Source: CAZBLK01 sp964492715
GTDB taxonomy: Bacteria > Bacillota > Clostridia > Lachnospirales > WRBF01
DNA length: 64,000 nucleotides
Assembly (NCBI GenBank): GCA_964492715.1
Contig: CAZBLK010000006.1
Span: 1 to 64,000, forward strand
Direction of reading: 5' to 3'
Made by a program: the position numbers and the translations under genes. The first letter of the stretch is position 1, and every line of letters begins with the position of its first letter. Under the pieces are notes generated by a model, which was given only the letters and a program-made list of their open reading frames with translations, was not told the DNA's origin and did no database searches. Shown in pieces: positions 59,982-64,000 of the stretch.

Positions 59982-60026
59982 CAGCGTATCGTCAAGAGGT
60001 ATGGCTGAACTCAAATTTTTAGTTTA

Positions 60027-60187
60027 GGGCGTGTTCCCACTATCTGAAATGCCCAGATTTTGAGCTGATTTTTCGGCATACGAGGTAAATTTTTGAAGTA
60101 ATACAGAAGTATTACAAGAAAATTTAACGAAGTATGGCGGAAAATCAGCTCAAAAGATGGGCGTTGAACGGTAGTAGGAACACGCCC
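60027..60187. repeat. 161-bp MITE-like element with TA flanks
   Basis: Ends GGGCGTGTTCCCACTA and, in reverse, GGGCGTGTTCCTACTA, with TA on both sides (60025-60026 and 60188-60189). Inner arms TTTTGAGCTGATTTT and AAAATCAGCTCAAAA fold back. The core TTAACGAAGTATGGCGG is shared with elements at 37116 and 18232. This is the best-preserved copy in the window. Confidence 0.85.
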
Positions 60188-60404
60188 TAAGTTGCAAAAT
60201 AACCCGATTACTTTGTCATGGTACGGCTTGTTTTTTGTGCTGTACATCAAATAAATTTATACTTCAAAAGTAATAAATACAATATCTCATATAATGACAT
60301 AGGCTCTTAGATTTCTGCCAACAAAAAAACGCCATTTGATATGCTTGTTAGAGAATAGCGTGTTTTGGTGGTAAAGTCAAATTTAAGCTTACACAAAAAT
60401 TATG

Positions 60405-60444
60405 TAAAAAATAAAAAAGGGTACAAGCGAAACCGCTTGTACCC
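60405..60444 (-). terminator. Terminator of tRNA-Gln
   Basis: On the minus strand GGGTACAAGCG-gttt-CGCTTGTACCC is followed by TTTTTTATTTTTT. Confidence 0.85.
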
Positions 60445-60454
60445 ATTGATTTTA

Positions 60455-60526
60455 CTAGGCAGGAGGGATTCGAACCCCCGAATGCAGGAGTCAGAGTCCT
60501 GCGCCTTACCGCTTGGCGACTGCCCA
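60455..60526 (-). tRNA. tRNA-Gln (anticodon CTG)
   Basis: Minus-strand cloverleaf: acceptor TGGGCAG/CTGCCTA with discriminator G, anticodon stem CAGGA/TCCTG around CTCTGAC (anticodon CTG, reads CAG), T-arm with GGTTCGAATCC. The U1-A72 pair is typical of tRNA-Gln. A terminator follows at once; CCA is not encoded. Confidence 0.95.
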
Positions 60527-60624
60527 ATGATAAAAAGTTTTGTAAAAGGCGTACTATCAGAAATTATAATTCATTATTATACTAATACTTCAATAAAGTG
60601 TCAATGAAAATTTTGAAAAAAAGT

Positions 60625-60653
60625 TTGACAAATTTTCAAAATCATTGTATTAT
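60625..60653 (+). promoter_or_regulatory. Promoter of the opp operon (predicted)
   Basis: TTGACA (60625-60630), 17-base spacer, TATTAT (60648-60653). It would give a leader of about 445 bases before oppB. Confidence 0.65.
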
Positions 60654-60659
60654 TTAAAG

Positions 60660-61090
60660 AAATTTTAAACACAGCAGTTTTTTGGTGACTGTTAACAAAA
60701 GTCATTTTTACAAAGTCGGCAAAAAACAAATTTTAATGTTCATATTTTGGTAAAATTGCACACATATTTTAAATAAATCCAAAATTGAACATTGGCTTTG
60801 AAAAGTTTTTACATAATGTAACTTGGAATAAAATTTAATTGCAGCTTGTTGGCTCTGCTTGAAAAAATTTTTAGTGGTTTTTTAGGGATTTTTTTAGGAG
60901 AAAGAAAGCGAAAATTGCACGTACCAAATAATAGGTAAGGCTTTTTGCTAGCTAAGTAATTCTAAAATTAATTCAAAAGAAACTAAAAGGTTTTTTTTCA
61001 AACACACCATAGCAAAACATGGGAATTTTTGCAAATGCGTTAAAGAAAACTTAGTAATGTTAAAAACTTCATTCAAAGCCACATAATAAG
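60660..61090 (+). other. Long leader region of the opp operon
   Basis: About 430 AT-rich bases without a gene. One clear hairpin pairs AATGTTCAtATTTTGG (near 60737) with CCAAAATTGAACATT (near 60780). TTTTTCAAACACACCATA near 60998 resembles one end of the GGGYGTGTT elements. No T-box or known riboswitch motif is recognised. Confidence 0.45.
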
Positions 61091-61104
61091 AAAGGAGTGA
61101 TGTT

Positions 61105-62022
61105 ATGGTAAGTTACATCATAAAACGTGTTATTCTTTCGTTGGTGACAATATTTTTGGTTTCAACGATTACCTTTTTTCTTATGTACCTTGTACCAGGT
61201 GGTCCGTTTTTAGCCGAGAAGTCACCGTCTGCTGCTACACTTGCAGCACTTAATGAGAAGTATGGTCTTGACCAGCCTGTCATTGTACAGTACAAGAACT
61301 ACATGCTTAAAGCTATTAAAGGAGATTTTGGTCCTAGCATGAAGGTTCGTGGCAAAGATGTTGAAGAAATTATGTCTTCAAAATTCCCGGTTTCTGCCAG
61401 ATTAGGCCTTATTGCAGTTGGTGTTTCACTACTTCTTGGAATACCTCTAGGTTCAGTTTCGGCTTTAAAGCGAAACACATTAGTTGACAAAATAATTTTG
61501 TTTATTTCAACTTGCGGCATTGCTGTACCTTCGTTTATTTCTGTTACTGCATTGATGTACTTTTTTGGCGTTGTGCTTGGTTGGCTTCCGACATTCGGCA
61601 TTACTACACCTGCGCATTATGTTCTTCCTGTAATATCTTTAGCGTTTTACCCTACTGCTTATATTAGCAGAATGATGCGGGCTTCAATGCTTGACGTTTT
61701 GGGGCAAGACTACATGCGTACAGCAAGGGCAAAAGGCTTGAATGGTTTTACAGTTTTGTTTAAACACGCTTTAAGAAACGCAATTCTTCCAATTATTACA
61801 TACTTAGGGCCTATGCTTTCTTACATATTAGTTGGAAGTTTCGCAGTGGAAAAAATTCTTACAATCCCTGGGCTTGGTGGTCAATACGTTAGCTCCATTT
61901 CTAACCGTGACTATTCAATGATAATGGGAACAACAATTTTCTTAGCAATAATTATGGTTGTGATGAATTTATTGGTTGACATCGCATATAAAATTGTTGA
62001 CCCACGAATTAAATTTGAATAA
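61105..62022 (+). CDS. oppB: Oligopeptide ABC transporter permease OppB
   Basis: 305 residues with six membrane helices. The N-terminus YIIKRVILSLVTIFLVSTIT, the PGGPF motif and the EAA-like loop DYMRTARAKGLNGFTVLFKH define OppB/DppB-type permeases. It forms the membrane channel with OppC. AAGGAG precedes the ATG. It is first in an oppBCD operon; no binding-protein gene lies upstream, so that gene probably follows beyond the window. Confidence 0.92.
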   Translation: MVSYIIKRVILSLVTIFLVSTITFFLMYLVPGGPFLAEKSPSAATLAALNEKYGLDQPVIVQYKNYMLKAIKGDFGPSMKVRGKDVEEIMSSKFPVSARLGLIAVGVSLLLGIPLGSVSALKRNTLVDKIILFISTCGIAVPSFISVTALMYFFGVVLGWLPTFGITTPAHYVLPVISLAFYPTAYISRMMRASMLDVLGQDYMRTARAKGLNGFTVLFKHALRNAILPIITYLGPMLSYILVGSFAVEKILTIPGLGGQYVSSISNRDYSMIMGTTIFLAIIMVVMNLLVDIAYKIVDPRIKFE

Positions 62023-62037
62023 AGGCGGTGTAAACAT

Positions 62038-63108
62038 ATGGAATCTAATTTAAAAGAACTGAAAAAGCCAAAAATGCCTACATTTCAACTTTCTGTAGAC
62101 GACTTAGTCCCTGCAACGCAAGACGAAAAGCAAGGCATGACGCAAATGCGTGAAAGTGTTACGCTTTGGAAAGACGGAATTAGAAGGCTTAAAAAGAACA
62201 AGCTAGCTATGGGTGCATTAGCCGTAATTATTTTATCACTTGTATTTGCTTTCATATGCCCCATGTTTTATCCATATAAATATGACGAACAAATTAGAGG
62301 CAGCGAAGACCTTTTCCCAATGAAGTATTCTGCCTCAGAGCAAGCAAAAATTGATGCCGGTGAAAAAGTTTTCCCTCACTTTTTGGGAACAGACTCTCTT
62401 GGCCGTGACATGATGATTAGAATTATGATGGGTAGCCGTATATCTCTTTTGGTAGGTATAATTGCTTCATTTATCATTCTTATTATCGGCTCTACATATG
62501 GCGCAATTTCGGCATACTTTGGCGGCTGGGTTGACAACTTAATGATGCGTGTTGTTGACATCATTTACACAATACCCGACGTTTTGCTTATTATAATGTT
62601 TCAGCAAACTTTAAAATATCCGCTTCAACAGCTTGCAGAACGAAACCCTTCAATGTTTGGCTGGATAAACACTGTAGGTTCTGGGCTTATAAGTATATTT
62701 TTGGTTTTCTCTTGTCTTTACTGGGTTGGTATGGCAAGAATTGTTAGAGGCCAAATTTTAACATTAAAGCAAAGTGAATTTGTAACAGCAGCGCGTGCTC
62801 TTGGTGCTAAAAATTCAAGAATAATTAAGAAGCATTTGCTTACAAACTGCGTTGGTACACTTATCATTACAACAACGCTGCAAATTCCTTCTTCTATATT
62901 TACAGAATCATTTTTAAGCTTTTTGGGCTTGGGCGTAAACGCACCAATGCCAAGCCTGGGCTCACTTGCATTTACAGCTATTGGCGGGCTTACTTCGTAC
63001 CCATACAGGCTGTTTGCACCTGCTGTAGCTATTAGCTTAATTATTCTTTCGTTTAACTTGTTTGGTGATGGCTTGCGTGACGCCTTCGACCCTAAACTAA
63101 AGAGCTAG
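62038..63108 (+). CDS. oppC: Oligopeptide ABC transporter permease OppC
   Basis: 356 residues. A long cytoplasmic N-terminus of about 60 residues precedes the first membrane helix; HFLGTDSLGRDMMIRIMMGSR is the OppC signature and EFVTAARALGAKNSRIIKKH the EAA loop. It pairs with OppB. GGCGGTG lies before the ATG, 15 bases after the oppB stop. Confidence 0.93.
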   Translation: MESNLKELKKPKMPTFQLSVDDLVPATQDEKQGMTQMRESVTLWKDGIRRLKKNKLAMGALAVIILSLVFAFICPMFYPYKYDEQIRGSEDLFPMKYSASEQAKIDAGEKVFPHFLGTDSLGRDMMIRIMMGSRISLLVGIIASFIILIIGSTYGAISAYFGGWVDNLMMRVVDIIYTIPDVLLIIMFQQTLKYPLQQLAERNPSMFGWINTVGSGLISIFLVFSCLYWVGMARIVRGQILTLKQSEFVTAARALGAKNSRIIKKHLLTNCVGTLIITTTLQIPSSIFTESFLSFLGLGVNAPMPSLGSLAFTAIGGLTSYPYRLFAPAVAISLIILSFNLFGDGLRDAFDPKLKS

Positions 63109-63123
63109 AAAGGAGAATGAATA

Positions 63124-64000
63124 ATGCAAAACTTACTTGATATAAAAAATTTAAAGCTCTCCTTTTTTACTCCTGCTGGTGAAGTTAAGTCGCTAAACGA
63201 CGTTTCCATTTCAATGAAAGAAGGCGACGTACTTGGCGTTGTAGGCGAAAGTGGAAGCGGAAAAAGCGTAATGGCACACTCCATTTTGCGGCTTACTCCA
63301 TTCCCTGGCAAAATTGTTTCAGGTGAGATTAAATTTAACGGTCACACAATAACTAATAAAACTGAAAGTGAAATGCAAAAAATTAGGGGCAACGAAGTTT
63401 CACTTATATTTCAAGACCCTATGACAAGCTTAAACCCTGTTTACACAATTGGTGAACAAATTAAAGAGCCTTTAAGACTGCACACTAATTTGACAAAAGA
63501 TAAAATTGAAGAACGTGCTATTGAGCTTTTGGACCTTGTTGGAATTAATGAACCGAAAAAACGCTTGAAGCAGTACCCGCATGAATTTTCGGGCGGAATG
63601 CGCCAAAGGGTTATGATAGCAATTGCACTTGCGTGCGAACCAAAGCTTTTAATTGCAGATGAGCCGACAACTGCACTTGACGTTACAATACAAGCACAAA
63701 TTCTTGAACTTATGATGGAACTTAAGAAAAAAATTGGCATGAGCATAATTATGATAACACACGACTTAGGTGTTGTTGCTGGAATGTGCCAAAGCGTTGC
63801 GGTTATGTATGCTGGCAAAATTGTTGAATACGGCTCGGCAGAAGACATTTTTTATAACCCACGCCATGAATATACAAAAGGGCTTTTAAAGTCAGTGCCT
63901 AAGCTTAATGATGATGAGCACGAAAAGCTTATTCCTATTGAAGGCGTGCCAGTTGACGTTTTGAACCCTCCAAAGGGCTGTCCGTTTGCTCCACGCTGTG
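63124..64000 (+). CDS. oppD: Oligopeptide ABC transporter ATPase OppD (partial)
   Basis: 292 codons before the window ends; the C-terminus is missing. Walker A GESGSGKSV, Q-loop LIFQDPMTSLNPV, signature FSGGMRQRVMIA, Walker B LLIADEPTTALD and HDLGVVAGM are intact. The oligopeptide-specific C-terminal Cys motif begins at the edge (PKGCPFAPRC), where OppD proteins bind a [4Fe-4S] cluster. AGAAAGGAG precedes the ATG, 15 bases after oppC. oppF and the binding protein are expected to follow. Confidence 0.93.
   Translation, partial: MQNLLDIKNLKLSFFTPAGEVKSLNDVSISMKEGDVLGVVGESGSGKSVMAHSILRLTPFPGKIVSGEIKFNGHTITNKTESEMQKIRGNEVSLIFQDPMTSLNPVYTIGEQIKEPLRLHTNLTKDKIEERAIELLDLVGINEPKKRLKQYPHEFSGGMRQRVMIAIALACEPKLLIADEPTTALDVTIQAQILELMMELKKKIGMSIIMITHDLGVVAGMCQSVAVMYAGKIVEYGSAEDIFYNPRHEYTKGLLKSVPKLNDDEHEKLIPIEGVPVDVLNPPKGCPFAPRC

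Noticed and set aside
60011..60250. 79-residue minus-strand frame
   Set aside because: It lies mostly within the 161-base inverted-repeat element and has no ribosome site.
1..64000. CRISPR array
   Set aside because: No regularly spaced direct repeats with unique spacers and no cas genes were seen; the dispersed repeats are single copies far apart.
1..64000. Prophage or conjugative element
   Set aside because: No integrase, capsid, terminase, relaxase or type IV secretion genes are present; housekeeping genes run across the window. The one PG-binding amidase alone does not indicate a phage.

Overview
The window is a low-GC chromosomal segment of an anaerobic, endospore-forming member of the Clostridia. 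Four things point there: spore genes (a gerA-type germinant receptor operon, yunB, a cwlD-type amidase, a BclA-like collagen protein); anaerobic metabolism and oxygen defence (pyruvate:ferredoxin oxidoreductase, reverse rubrerythrin, a regulator fused to desulfoferrodoxin); Firmicutes-type carbon control (hprK, crh-like HPr, rapZ, whiA); and AGGAGG-type ribosome sites with frequent TTG or GTG starts. The genus cannot be fixed from the sequence; Lachnospirales-like is a guess. About 50 protein genes, two tRNA genes (Arg-CCG, Gln-CTG) and one broken transposase are supported.

Layout. 0-5 kb: yicC-remA, a small ribbon-helix-helix protein, an EcfA1-EcfA2 ATPase pair without EcfT, and an orphan cheB. 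5.3-7.3 kb: a padR-DUF1700-DUF4097 operon behind a promoter overlapped by a perfect dyad. 7.5-15.5 kb: cwlD, a DUF402 gene, then the uvrC-hprK-murB-rapZ-whiA-crh block read leftwards; yvcK, which normally lies between rapZ and whiA, is missing and a GC-rich repeat sits there. 15.5-24.4 kb: a membrane diguanylate cyclase, a PHP phosphoesterase, a decayed IS, reverse rubrerythrin with a PerR/Fur-like box, superoxide dismutase, an ECF S component, a DUF554 protein and an HTH-desulfoferrodoxin fusion. 24.6-35.8 kb: an Asn/Thr/Gly-rich repetitive lipoprotein, a GH13 glucosidase, small repair and RNA enzymes, a LysR/YeiH pair, a collagen-like protein with a globular domain at each end, and an orphan sugar-binding lipoprotein. 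35.9-48 kb: a PG-binding amidase-like protein, yunB, tRNA-Arg, a large chemoreceptor, an SLH-GH18 wall protein, selD-yedF, an NMT1-type binding lipoprotein and two unknowns. 48-64 kb: the germinant receptor operon, a RelE-type toxin-antitoxin pair, nifJ, a soluble histidine kinase, gap, a DUF368 (PopT-type) transporter, tRNA-Gln and the start of an opp operon cut by the window end.

The most distinctive feature at window scale is the density of small non-coding repeats: a GC-rich double-hairpin family, a TAGCAATT palindrome family, about 160-bp elements with GGGYGTGTT-type ends and TA flanks (one inserted inside another repeat), and two further inverted-repeat families. Several add false N-terminal extensions to neighbouring reading frames. 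The most distinctive proteins are the double-headed collagen-like protein, the Asn/Thr-rich lipoprotein, the crh-like HPr with Glu at the catalytic His position, and the HTH-desulfoferrodoxin fusion. No clearly new multi-gene defence or biosynthetic system was found.
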